DNA of 50,567 nucleotides from Halobacteriales archaeon QH_10_67_22. GTDB lineage: Archaea > Halobacteriota > Halobacteria > Halobacteriales > Haloarculaceae. Positions 1 to 6,705 of the stretch are shown in pieces (within the stretch, counting starts at the first letter, position 1; each line of letters starts with the position of its first letter). The notes under the pieces are model-generated. The model was not told the origin of the DNA, did not search any database, and saw only the letters and a list, made by a program, of their open reading frames with translations. The position numbers and the translations under genes are program-made. The DNA lies in NCBI GenBank assembly GCA_003021305.1, contig PXQN01000090.1, forward strand, positions 1 through 50,567, given 5' to 3'.

Positions 1-406
1 GTTGAGGCGCTCGATGCCGTCCAATGTGTCGAAGTCGTCGTCGAAGGAGTACAGGTACTCGATGCCCTCGCGCTGCATGTACGCGGCGATGGTCGCGTCC
101 CCGAACGAGAGCCCCTCGTAGGTCTAGAACAGGTTGAGGACGCTGGGGAAAGTCCTTCTGGGCCGCGTGCAGCACCTCGAATCCGGCGGACTGGTTCAGC
201 CGCTCGTAGGTCTCGACGGCCTTCGAGTGCCGTTTCCGGTTGTGTATCCAATTCAGCGTTTCGAGGACGATGTAGTTCGTCACTCGCCCCGTCGGGAGGT
301 CGCCGTGATCCATCCCTTGGACGATCTCCATCGCGACGTTGTGGTGTTCATCGTCGGCGTCCGCCATCCCGACGAGCACGCCTGTGTCGACGACTGCGAC
401 CGCCAT
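1..406 (-). pseudogene. Inactivated VapC-type PIN toxin (runs off left edge)
   Basis: The reading frame starts at ATG 404-406 with a PIN-domain N-terminus (MAVAVVDTGVLVGMAD) very like the intact toxin at 708-1139. After the shared KDF motif, a run of four C adds one base, and seven codons later a Glu codon has become TAG. Beyond these, the conserved SFGDATIAAYMQ and SFDDDFD segments continue in the shifted frame to the window edge. Two independent lesions make this a dead toxin copy. Its start overlaps the stop of the upstream antitoxin by one base (TGATG), so the module organisation is still visible. The last few codons lie outside the window. Confidence 0.8.
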
Positions 407-705
407 CAGTTGCTCTCCGAGAACGCGGGGTCGTCCTCGTGGCCGGCGAGGTCGTGCGTTTCAGACCCGCCGCCACCCATCGACACCGGCTCGAAGTCGT
501 CGAAAACCCCCTCTCGCTCGTGGTCGAAAACGATACCCACGTCACCGTCATCGGATAGGTACCACCGAATCAAGCCTCCGTCTTCGAGGTCGAACTTCTC
601 GATGAGCTGGCGCGGAACGTACGTGTAACCATCTTCAATGGTACCTGTATGCAGCAACTCCATCTTTTCGGTGTCCGTTTCGGTGCTGTCGTCGGTGTCA
701 GTCAT
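406..705 (-). CDS. AbrB-family antitoxin (VapB type) of the damaged module
   Basis: This is a 99-residue SpoVT-AbrB-like antitoxin. The swapped-hairpin DNA-binding part is about residues 18-50 (GYTYVPRQLIEKFDLEDG). The C-terminal tail ends ETHDLAGHEDDPAF, nearly the same as the tail of the neighbouring antitoxin at 1139-1411. By analogy with VapB proteins the N-terminus binds the operator and the tail neutralises the PIN toxin. It overlaps its broken toxin by one base and starts two bases after the stop of the intact toxin at 708, so all four genes read as one transcript. An internal ATG at residue 15 is an alternative start. Confidence 0.75.
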   Translation of the reverse strand: MTDTDDSTETDTEKMELLHTGTIEDGYTYVPRQLIEKFDLEDGGLIRWYLSDDGDVGIVFDHEREGVFDDFEPVSMGGGGSETHDLAGHEDDPAFSESN

Positions 706-707
706 GG

Positions 708-1139
708 TTAGCTGAAGGGGTTATCCGCCGTTTCCAGTCGTGTGATGCCCTCAATGGCGTCGAAGTCGTCATCAAAGCTGTAGAGATACTCGATACCCGT
801 CCGTTGCATGTACGCCGCAATCGTCGCGTCTCCAAACGAGAGCTCCTCATACGTCTCGAAGAGTTCTACGGCGTTGGTGAAGTCCTTCTGCGCAGAGTGG
901 ACCAGTTCGAAGCCGGCCGAATCAGCGAGACGGTCCTTCAGGTCTACAGCGATTTCGTGGCGCTGTCGCTCGTGAATCCAGTTCAGCGACTCCAGCAGCA
1001 CGTAGTTCGTGACTCGGACGGTCGGGAGATCGCCTCCGTCGATGGCGTAGACGATGCTCTCGGCCTGTTCGTGGCGGGTGTCCGGACTCGTGTCCTTGTA
1101 ATCTATGAGAATGTTGGAATCGACTACCGCGACCGCCAT
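708..1139 (-). CDS. VapC-type PIN-domain ribonuclease toxin
   Basis: A 143-residue PIN-domain protein. Acidic catalytic positions are visible at Asp7 (AVVDSNILIDY), a Glu in VLLESLNW, Asp in SFGDATIAAYM and the Asp cluster YSFDDDFD near the C-terminus. PIN toxins are Mg-dependent RNases held inactive by a cognate antitoxin. Length is normal for the family. The start overlaps the stop of the AbrB antitoxin (1139-1411) by one base, typical translational coupling of antitoxin then toxin. The module is tandem with a second vapBC pair whose toxin is broken, so this is the only working toxin of the two. Confidence 0.85.
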   Translation of the reverse strand: MAVAVVDSNILIDYKDTSPDTRHEQAESIVYAIDGGDLPTVRVTNYVLLESLNWIHERQRHEIAVDLKDRLADSAGFELVHSAQKDFTNAVELFETYEELSFGDATIAAYMQRTGIEYLYSFDDDFDAIEGITRLETADNPFS

Positions 1140-1411
1140 CAGGCGTCCTCCGTGAACACGGGGTCCTCCTCGTGACCGGCGAGGTCGTGCGTTTCGAGGC
1201 TGTCACCGCCCATCGGGGCCTTCATATCGTCGTTCTCGAAAGCGCCGTAGCGCTGCTTCACGACCTCGACGGAGAGGTTCCCCTCTTCATCGGTGTCCCA
1301 CCGGAGTTTGTCGCCCGGCTCGATGTCGAGACGACGACGGAGAGAGGCCGGAATCGTGACCATTCCCCGGTCGCTGACCTTCGTTTCTTCGGGAGCTTCT
1401 TCGGTTGCCAT
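1139..1411 (-). CDS. AbrB-family antitoxin (VapB type)
   Basis: 90 residues. The SpoVT-AbrB domain spans about residues 11-45 (VSDRGMVTIPASLRRRLDI, then PGDKLRW), followed by a variable linker and the tail ETHDLAGHEEDPVF. The fold is known to form dimeric DNA-binding antitoxins that repress their own promoter. It is the first gene of the four-gene vapB-vapC-vapB-vapC series and is coupled to the PIN toxin by a one-base overlap. The tail shared with the other antitoxin suggests the two antitoxins could recognise each other's toxins; this is inference. Confidence 0.85.
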   Translation of the reverse strand: MATEEAPEETKVSDRGMVTIPASLRRRLDIEPGDKLRWDTDEEGNLSVEVVKQRYGAFENDDMKAPMGGDSLETHDLAGHEEDPVFTEDA

Positions 1412-1458
1412 ACCCGACAGTACAGCCTCTCTCGTAATACATGTTGCGCCACATGCGA

Positions 1459-1587
1459 CTACTCGGGGAGCCAGTCGGTGCGCCGCTTCTCTCGGATCGC
1501 GGCGGCCATCTCCTCGCGCTGCTCCTCGCTGACGTCCTCGTCGACGAGCATCCCGCGGCCGGCGTCGTTATCGCTATTCTCGTTCAT
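1459..1587 (-). CDS. Small 42-residue acidic protein, coupled to wHTH gene
   Basis: Starts at ATG 1585-1587 overlapping the TGA stop of the upstream winged-helix gene by one base (TGATG), the same coupling used by the adjacent TA genes. The product has an acidic N-terminus and a charged helical C-terminus (SEEQREEMAAAIREKRRTDW). I do not recognise a family. The coupling and plausible composition argue it is translated with the regulator; it may be a partner or antitoxin-like peptide, but nothing proves this. Confidence 0.5.
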   Translation of the reverse strand: MNENSDNDAGRGMLVDEDVSEEQREEMAAAIREKRRTDWLPE

Positions 1588-1934
1588 CACCACTCGCTGC
1601 CTGCGTTCAGGGCGCTGTTCAGCTCGAAGAGCTCCTGTACGACGTCGGTCTTGGCGACTCGGTACCGCCGAGGCGACGAGTTCGGGATCTCTTCAACGAT
1701 GTCGGTTTCCAGCAGGAGATCGATGTACTTGCTCACCGTCTGCCGGGTCACGCCAGCGTGCTCCGCGAGCTCCGTCTTGGTGAACTCCCGCCCCGGCGGC
1801 AGGGTGAGGATGGCGTCGATGAGGATCGGGACGCTCTCGTGCTGGAAGAGATAGAGGACGCCGCTCGGGTTCTCCAAGCGGGCCTCCTTGGTGTCTTTCT
1901 CCGCTGCGGGGTGCTTCGGCGGTGACTCGCTCAT
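1587..1934 (-). CDS. Winged helix-turn-helix transcriptional regulator
   Basis: 115 residues, with a wHTH at about residues 48-85 (FTKTELAEHAGVTRQTVSKY is the recognition region) and a wing carrying SSPRRYRVAK. It is of the MarR/ArsR-like kind common in haloarchaea. It is transcribed divergently from the gene at 2030; a perfect 14-bp palindrome sits between them and is a good operator candidate. A 42-residue protein is coupled downstream. The regulated function is unknown. Confidence 0.75.
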   Translation of the reverse strand: MSESPPKHPAAEKDTKEARLENPSGVLYLFQHESVPILIDAILTLPPGREFTKTELAEHAGVTRQTVSKYIDLLLETDIVEEIPNSSPRRYRVAKTDVVQELFELNSALNAGSEW

Positions 1935-1983
1935 ACTGTCGGTTTATCGGTCAACACACAAAGTTGTTTCCTTGGGCGTAAAT

Positions 1984-1997
1984 GCGCGTTAACGCGC
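1984..1997. promoter_or_regulatory. Perfect 14-bp palindrome, candidate operator
   Basis: GCGCGTTAACGCGC is its own reverse complement. It lies in the divergent intergenic region between the wHTH regulator (start 1934) and the plus-strand gene at 2030, and directly abuts a TATA-like stretch (cttatcag, about 1998-2005) that is about 28 nt before the 2030 ATG. A regulator bound here would block TBP/TFB access. Binding by the neighbouring wHTH protein is inference. Confidence 0.5.
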
Positions 1998-2029
1998 TCT
2001 TATCAGATAGGGGTGGGAAAAGAAAAGAT

Positions 2030-2347
2030 ATGCGTAAGCCGTCGGTGAAATGTGCTCTCCTCGCAGCGATGATAGCCGAGCACCGCTGGGGGTCGCCTAT
2101 CGTCGAAGAGAACCTCCTCTCTATCTCTGCCATCGAGGTGAGTGACTACCCCACCGCCAGCGACGTCTTCGACGATCTGCGTTCCGCGCCCTACATCACG
2201 AATCGAGGGAACCGGGGGATCGAACTCGACAACGGCGACTTCGGCCAGCTGGCCGACGTCCTCTACCACGAGTGCGAGTGGGAACCGTTCGAGATCAAGA
2301 GCCGCCTGAAGCACTACGAAGGCTGGGAGAATCACGACTGGGCCTGA
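2030..2347 (+). CDS. Hypothetical protein, 105 aa
   Basis: Start chosen at ATG 2030 (MRKPSVKCALLAAMIAEHRW) because a TATA-like box lies about 28 nt upstream; an in-frame ATG at 1982 would place the box inside the gene. The protein has an N-terminal helical part and motifs such as DVFDDLRSAPYI and YHECEWEPFEIKSRLKHYE. I know no function. It has the look of a conserved haloarchaeal accessory protein and faces the divergent wHTH regulator. Confidence 0.55.
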   Translation: MRKPSVKCALLAAMIAEHRWGSPIVEENLLSISAIEVSDYPTASDVFDDLRSAPYITNRGNRGIELDNGDFGQLADVLYHECEWEPFEIKSRLKHYEGWENHDWA

Positions 2348-2356
2348 TTCTGTCTC

Positions 2357-2464
2357 TCACAACCCGTACAGTTCGCTCCGCTCAAGGGCACGGCTCACCG
2401 TCGACCGGGCACAGTCCAGCCGCTCAGCGGTCTTCCGCTTCGACAGTTCGTCTTTCTGCACCAT
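2357..2464 (-). pseudogene. C-terminal HTH remnant of a resolvase-like protein
   Basis: The frame ends with an HTH segment (ELSKRKTAERLDCARSTVSR, then ALERSELYGL) resembling the C-terminal helix-turn-helix of haloarchaeal resolvase or DNA-binding proteins. Related sequence seems to continue a few codons upstream (GPVPRHFAVLD), but there is no credible start before the frame runs antisense into the PIN gene at 2520. I read it as a truncated relic; a 35-aa peptide from ATG 2462-2464 is possible. Confidence 0.4.
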
Positions 2465-2519
2465 GTCGAGGACGGCGAAGTGACGTGGTACTGGCCCGAA
2501 GAAACCACCGAGTAAGGCT

Positions 2520-2915
2520 TCAGTCGCGGTACTCTTCGACCTCGACGACTTTTTTCGTCTCTTCGTGCGTGAGGTCGCCGTCGTCGGAGACCACCGGCGC
2601 ATGCAGTTCCCGGCCGACAGCGGCGATGAGCCCGTCCATCCCGGCGAGGAACGGGCCTTCGGGGCCTACCTCGTCGGCGATCTCCCCCGCGAGTTCCGCC
2701 GTCTCCTCGCGGGTCTCGTAGACCTCGCCCCACGACAGGTCGGCTTTCGCCTCTGCAACGTCGCCGTCCGGGTCGTTCCCCTCTCCGACGAGGGCTTCGG
2801 CGTAGGCCGGCGCCGGGAAGATGAACCGCTCGTCGTCGCGAGCGAGTAGGTACTCGGCGGTGGCGTCGACGGCGTTCAGGTAGTCGATGAGAAACGTCGC
2901 GTCGAGTACCTTCAT
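2520..2915 (-). CDS. PIN-domain toxin (VapC type)
   Basis: 131 residues of a PIN fold different from the two upstream toxins: Asp5 in MKVLDATFLIDYLN, Glu in AYAEALVG, Asp in AGMDGLIAAVGRE and VVSDDGDL near the C-terminus, consistent with the acidic metal-binding set of PIN RNases. It overlaps the upstream antitoxin by four bases. Length is typical of VapC. This third module is separated from the AbrB-type modules by the wHTH unit. Confidence 0.8.
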   Translation of the reverse strand: MKVLDATFLIDYLNAVDATAEYLLARDDERFIFPAPAYAEALVGEGNDPDGDVAEAKADLSWGEVYETREETAELAGEIADEVGPEGPFLAGMDGLIAAVGRELHAPVVSDDGDLTHEETKKVVEVEEYRD

Positions 2916-3151
2916 CCGTTGTCCGCCAGCCGTCGCATCCGCTCTTTCGACTTCTGCTTAGACTTCTCGCGGGCTTCTCGGACGCGCTCGGCTTGTTCGT
3001 CTGACCATCGGCCGAACCCGGCGAGGAGGTCGCGGTCGTCCTCGAGCATCCGCTGCAGGACGTCGTTGTAGCTCTCGCCGTCCCGCCGTCGGCGGTCGAG
3101 TTCCCGTTTCACCGTGTCGCTGACTCGAATCTGTTCATCGGCGGTGGCCAT
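2912..3151 (-). CDS. VapB-type antitoxin (ribbon-helix-helix-like)
   Basis: 79 residues. The N-terminus (DEQIRVSDTVKRELDRRR, then SYNDVLQRML) looks like an RHH DNA-binding domain as in haloarchaeal VapB antitoxins. The C-terminus is a very basic, probably helical tail (EKSKQKSKERMRRLADNG) suited to wrapping around the acidic PIN partner. It overlaps the toxin at 2520-2915 by four bases. Confidence 0.75.
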   Translation of the reverse strand: MATADEQIRVSDTVKRELDRRRRDGESYNDVLQRMLEDDRDLLAGFGRWSDEQAERVREAREKSKQKSKERMRRLADNG

Positions 3152-3335
3152 CGTTACGTTGACGTTCGCGTTGACACGGCTTAGTCGTTGGGTTCACACC
3201 GCCGCTTTTGCCTCTTCGAGGTATCGTTCCTTCCGCTCGTAGATCCGGCGAGCCGTGCCCGTGTTCACGCCGGTCCTTGATTTCGCTGTCCCGGCCCGTC
3301 GGAGACTTTTTTCGCTCGCGACGCCACTCGTGGGT

Positions 3336-3950
3336 ATGGAGGCCAACCTCCGGGCCGGGGTCGCCATCTACAACGCCGGCTACTACCACGCGGCCCACGA
3401 CGCCTGGGAGGACCACTGGCTCGACCTCGAACGGGGGTCCGACGACGAACTGTTCCTCCACGGACTCATCCAGTATACCGCCGCTGTCTACCACGCCCGG
3501 AACCGCAACTGGTCGGGGGCGACCGGGCTGAGCGAGAGCGCCTGCGAGTATCTCGCCGACCTCCCCGCCGACTACCGCGACGTGAACGTCGGGGCCGTCC
3601 GGGCGTATCTCGGGGGACTGGCGCGTGACCCCGAGCGCATCGAGCGCGGGCGACCACCCCGACTCGAACACGAGGGCGACGCGCTCGACCTGGCCGACCT
3701 GGCGTTCGAAGCGACGGCGGTCGCCGCGGGCGTCCTCGCGGAGGAACTGGAGTACGACGAGGACGCGGTCGAGCGGGCCGTCGAGTACGCCCGCGCCGAC
3801 CTCGCGGCGGGCGAGGCGAACAGTCGCTTCGTGGGACTCGTCTTCGAGTTCGTCCGTGGCGACCGCCGGGGGATCGTGGCCCAGCGGCTCACCGAACACG
3901 TCGAGCGCCGCGCCAGCCGTGAGAACGACGTCGACGGCCTGTTCGAGTGA
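3336..3950 (+). CDS. DUF309 family protein
   Basis: 204 residues. The DUF309 signature is the N-terminal GYYHAAHDAWEDHW with the His/Glu/Trp pattern, followed by GLIQYTAAVYHARNRNWSGA. ATG 3336 gives the usual DUF309 start (AGVAIYNAGYYHA shortly after Met); the in-frame ATG at 3255 adds an unconserved basic leader. The family is helical with no established biochemical role. It converges on the small membrane protein at 3956-4099, with five bases between stops. Confidence 0.8.
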   Translation: MEANLRAGVAIYNAGYYHAAHDAWEDHWLDLERGSDDELFLHGLIQYTAAVYHARNRNWSGATGLSESACEYLADLPADYRDVNVGAVRAYLGGLARDPERIERGRPPRLEHEGDALDLADLAFEATAVAAGVLAEELEYDEDAVERAVEYARADLAAGEANSRFVGLVFEFVRGDRRGIVAQRLTEHVERRASRENDVDGLFE

Positions 3951-3955
3951 CCGAC

Positions 3956-4099
3956 TCAGTCGGCGGCGGACGTCTCGTCGTCGTCCAGGTCGGTCAGTTC
4001 CCGCGAGGGGCCGTTGAAGGCGATGTAACTCACCATCCCGGTCATCGCGACCAGGAACAGGACGCTGACGACGGCGGTGACGAACGTGATATCGACCAT
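3956..4099 (-). CDS. Small single-span membrane protein, 47 aa
   Basis: From ATG 4097-4099 the peptide has one hydrophobic helix, about residues 4-28 (FVTAVVSVLFLVAMTGMVSY), then an acidic cytosol-type tail (ELTDLDDDETSAAD). The layout (short N-terminus, one span, acidic tail) is typical of small haloarchaeal membrane proteins. I know no function. The sequence upstream (cgtataaaatt, 4119-4129 on the plus strand) contains a TATA-like element read on the minus strand about 25 nt before the start. Confidence 0.6.
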   Translation of the reverse strand: MVDITFVTAVVSVLFLVAMTGMVSYIAFNGPSRELTDLDDDETSAAD

Positions 4100-4256
4100 G
4101 GACGGCAGTGTGACACGAACGTATAAAATTACTGCTCTTTTCGACGGTTGTGGGACTGGTTGACACGGGCGGGGCGGTCGGCCTCGCTGCCCGGTTCTGT
4201 GGCGGGAACGGACCAAACAACCAGCGTTATACCCGAGCGGTGACACACTCCGCCAC

Positions 4257-4786
4257 ATGTCCGACGGATTCGAAACCGAGTACGACACGCCCCGTACAGA
4301 CGCCGCGACAGTCCTCCGCCGTCTCGGTGACGGCGTCGCCACCGGCTCGGTCCAGTTCGGCGACGACCTCGTCGTCGACGTTCCCGACAAGGTCGAACTG
4401 GAGATCGAGTACGAGTCCGGCGACGGCGAACGCGAGATCGAAGTCGAACTCGAATGGGAAGACGAGGAAGCCGAAGCACAAGACGAGGAGGACGAGGAAG
4501 CCGAAGCGGAAGACGACGAAGGGGACGAGGCAGACGAAGACGACGAACCGGAACCGTCCTGGGCGGGGACGAGGGGTCCGACAGCGAGGACGGGCTGACC
4601 GACAGCAAGGCCGAGTTCGAGCTGTACGAGGACAACGCCGGCCAGTGGCGGTGGCGGCTCGTCCACAACAACGGGAACATCATCGCCGACAGCGGCGAAG
4701 GGTACGACCGCAAGGCCGGCGCGCGCAACGGGCTAGAGAGCGTGATGGCAAACGCCTCTGGCGCGGACGTCGTCGAACAAGAGTAG
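4257..4786 (+). pseudogene. Frameshifted amphi-Trp / YegP-type (HVO_2922-like) fusion
   Basis: The first frame (4257 to about 4560) encodes an amphi-Trp-like domain (SDGFETEYDTPRTDAATVL, GDGVATGSVQFGDDLVVDV) and an Asp/Glu-rich linker. The second frame, without its own start codon, encodes a YegP/DUF1508-type domain (AEFELYEDNAGQWRWRLVH, NGNIIADSGEGYDRKAGARN) to TAG 4784-4786. The frames switch in the run gggcggggacgagggg near 4560-4576, so a one- or two-base indel breaks a two-domain gene. Sequencing error is the simple alternative, since both domains look intact. The last 60 bases form the left part of the 191-bp repeat bordering the island. Confidence 0.65.
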
Positions 4787-4917
4787 AACCGACCTGCGCC
4801 GCTTTCAGGCCCACTTGCGTTCGGTGTCGGCGACGTGGTCGTCGCCGTTCCACTCGGCGGAGTTGTCCTGTGGGTCGTTGCCCAGTGCTTCCCTGGCGCG
4901 TTCGATGGAGGAGGACT
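4727..4917. repeat. Left direct repeat (191 bp) bordering the island
   Basis: Aligns without gaps to 7615-7805 at a constant offset of 2888, with about 16 mismatches by hand count. It contains the 3' end of the YegP-type domain and, on the minus strand, the last codons of an azf-like gene. Homology stops sharply near 4917, where AT-rich island sequence begins. Confidence 0.85.
4805..4917 (-). pseudogene. 3' fragment of an azf-like dehydrogenase gene
   Basis: Minus-strand frame ending at TGA 4805-4807 encodes SIERAREALGNDPQDNSAEW and a short tail, matching the C-terminus of Azf at 7693-8475 with several substitutions (for example RKWA against REWA). Only about 36 codons remain; there is no start. 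It was created by the duplication that flanks the island. Confidence 0.8.
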
Positions 4918-5004
4918 CAAATAGACGGGGTAATACTGTGCATCTTTCCATTTAATGACAGGTCGCCGTTAAGAATTAGACACTATCGATATAATTGATT
5001 CTAA

Positions 5005-5403
5005 ATGCCGAGTGGCGACGGACAGCGAGCGGAAAATGAAGAGAAACTCATAGAGACTGTTGAGAGCGAGGGGTGGAACTACTATCCTGATCCACCTGAC
5101 TGGGTTATCAACGCCGCAGAGTCAGATGGTCTGCCACTCGCGACGATAGGTTTTGAAGCTGCTCAGAAAAAATATCACGGCGATAACTACGTCCACCTCG
5201 CTGTTTCGTCGGTCCACGGCGGTTCCGTCCATGTTTTTTCACAAAAGAAGTCCGAATATTTTGAGACGACATCCGAAGAAGGCACTTGTCCGAACTGTCA
5301 AAAATACGTTAAAAGGTATGGCGATGACGAATACCTCACGTGCCACCGATGCGGTTGGGAGTATAAACCACTGAATGAGAGGTTGAGCAACATATTCAGT
5401 TGA
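5005..5403 (+). CDS. Hypothetical protein with C-terminal zinc ribbon
   Basis: 132 residues. Two CxxC knuckles near the C-terminus (CPNCQKYV and CHRCGWEY) form a zinc ribbon at about residues 95-122. The N-terminal half (residues 15-90) contains WNYYPDPPDWVINAA and a beta-rich stretch (DNYVHLAVSSVHGG) of no family known to me. Codon use is AT-richer than the neighbours. It precedes the 2H phosphoesterase gene by 30 bp on the same strand, so they are probably co-transcribed. A TATA-like gatataattg lies just upstream. Confidence 0.65.
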   Translation: MPSGDGQRAENEEKLIETVESEGWNYYPDPPDWVINAAESDGLPLATIGFEAAQKKYHGDNYVHLAVSSVHGGSVHVFSQKKSEYFETTSEEGTCPNCQKYVKRYGDDEYLTCHRCGWEYKPLNERLSNIFS

Positions 5404-5433
5404 ATCAATACCGTTACATTTCAATGGTATAGA

Positions 5434-6138
5434 ATGTCTGGAAAGTATCTCATAGAAATCCGCACTGGCGGCAGGGTGAAGCAGCGACTCCGTAAAATAA
5501 TGCACGATGTCGCTGACACGTTCGATGTCCGTGCTGCCGTCGATCCCCGCCCCGTCCCTCACGTGACGCTGTTTGGTCCATACGACACTAATAAAGGGTA
5601 CGCCGTCAAGGACTGCTTGATCGACACTTTTGAAGATTTTAACGCTGTTCCCTACCGTATCGATGGATTTGACACGTTTCGAGACTCGAACGTAGTGTAT
5701 TTCGACGTAGTCCCATCCGAGGAACTTCGAGCGCTTCGACGGGAAATCTCACGTGGACTCCGCCCTCTCTGCGACGACTATTCGCGGTACGATACCAACT
5801 ACTTTCACGAGTTCCATATCACGTTGGCGTTTCGAGACGTTGGCGGCCAGTTAGACGATATTTTAGAGTACGCTCGCTCTCGATATGACCCACAATTCGA
5901 CTGCTATGCGAGTCGGATTACGAGCCTGCGAGGTCAGTCAATGATGTGGGAGTGGGACCTGCCGCGAGGCGAATACCTCACGTCCGACGAAGCAACGACC
6001 GCCCAAGCGTGGGAGAAGACAGAACAAGCGCTTCAGAGACACGGCTCACACGACGATCATGACGACCTTGTCCCGTCTCCCAGTAGATTTGAACGTCTTA
6101 CTTCCCGATGGAAGGCACGCCTTAGCCGCAACTGGTAA
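5434..6138 (+). CDS. 2H phosphoesterase superfamily protein (2'-5' RNA ligase-like)
   Basis: 234 residues. Two HxT motifs, His43 (PHVTLFGPY) and His128 (FHITLAF), are spaced like the paired catalytic histidines of 2H phosphoesterases, which cut or ligate 2'-5' or cyclic phosphodiester bonds (ThpR/LigT, CPDase, phage Acb1). The C-terminal 50 residues are an unrelated basic tail. The start is ATG 5434, 30 bp after the zinc-ribbon gene. In a foreign island with a HEPN-like gene, a role in RNA or cyclic-nucleotide metabolism of defence or counter-defence is possible but unproven. Confidence 0.75.
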   Translation: MSGKYLIEIRTGGRVKQRLRKIMHDVADTFDVRAAVDPRPVPHVTLFGPYDTNKGYAVKDCLIDTFEDFNAVPYRIDGFDTFRDSNVVYFDVVPSEELRALRREISRGLRPLCDDYSRYDTNYFHEFHITLAFRDVGGQLDDILEYARSRYDPQFDCYASRITSLRGQSMMWEWDLPRGEYLTSDEATTAQAWEKTEQALQRHGSHDDHDDLVPSPSRFERLTSRWKARLSRNW

Positions 6139-6192
6139 CGATAGTCCGACGATAACTCAACCCTTTCGTGAGATGCTAAATTAAAAGCGCCT

Positions 6193-6309
6193 GTGATAGA
6201 CGTCCTGCGAACATTCAATCCCCTCTACAAAGCCGATCCAGACATAGAATGGAAGGGGCTTCCCCCTCTCAAATTATACGAAATATATCATGAATTTCGG
6301 CAGGTTTAG
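6193..6309 (+). other. Possible gene fragment (38 codons, GTG start)
   Basis: The frame after an in-frame TGA reads VIDVLRTFNPLYKADPDIEW then KGLPPLKLYEIYHEFRQV to TAG 6307-6309. The composition is protein-like and unlike random AT-rich translation, but there is no clear promoter, RBS or family. It may be the relic of a longer gene lost within the island. Confidence 0.25.
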
Positions 6310-6334
6310 GCCACATTACCTCAGATGTACCGGT

Positions 6335-6342
6335 AGGAGGTG
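6335..6342 (+). promoter_or_regulatory. Strong Shine-Dalgarno site
   Basis: AGGAGGTG lies six bases before ATG 6349. It complements the 3' end of 16S rRNA almost perfectly, which is rare in this window, where most starts are leaderless or coupled. It is the main reason to believe the 26-codon gene downstream. Confidence 0.6.
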
Positions 6343-6348
6343 AAAAAG

Positions 6349-6429
6349 ATGGAAATGATCGTCACTGTCATCGAAACGGTCGCCATTACTGCCGTAACCA
6401 TTGAATTGGTGAGGATGGCACTGGAATAA
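6349..6429 (+). CDS. 26-residue hydrophobic microprotein
   Basis: ATG 6349 to TAA 6427-6429, preceded at ideal spacing by AGGAGGTG. The peptide (MEMIVTVIETVAITAVTIEL plus six residues) would form one amphipathic or membrane helix with regularly placed Glu residues. It is too short for family assignment. Its size and hydrophobicity recall small membrane peptides or toxin peptides of mobile elements, but this is inference only. Nothing recognisable lies between it and the HEPN-like gene (6430-6705) except AT-rich sequence. Confidence 0.45.
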   Translation: MEMIVTVIETVAITAVTIELVRMALE

Positions 6430-6705
6430 CTGCCCTCTGTCCCACCATTTCCAAACTGTCGGGGAACTAACGGCGAGCGTGTCGGTGTTTGAGGTGCGGT
6501 GAGCAAGCTGTCAGTTGCGGTTTGACTGACACGCGGACGAACTCACCCGAACCCGAGCGCTCGCACACCACTGCTGTCGTCGCCCCCTATTGCGTTGGGG
6601 GGAACTGTATGGCAATCGCATGTGGTCATACATCACGGCGAATCACTGCAATAGTAAAACGACAGATAGGAATCCTATTGCAACTGGAGACACGATATAG
6701 AAATT

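Noticed and set aside
3189-3266. Minus-strand GTG frame ending in RRIYERKERYLEEAKAAV
   Set aside because: Only about 24 codons, no promoter and no recognised family; it may be a decayed tail but I cannot support a gene.
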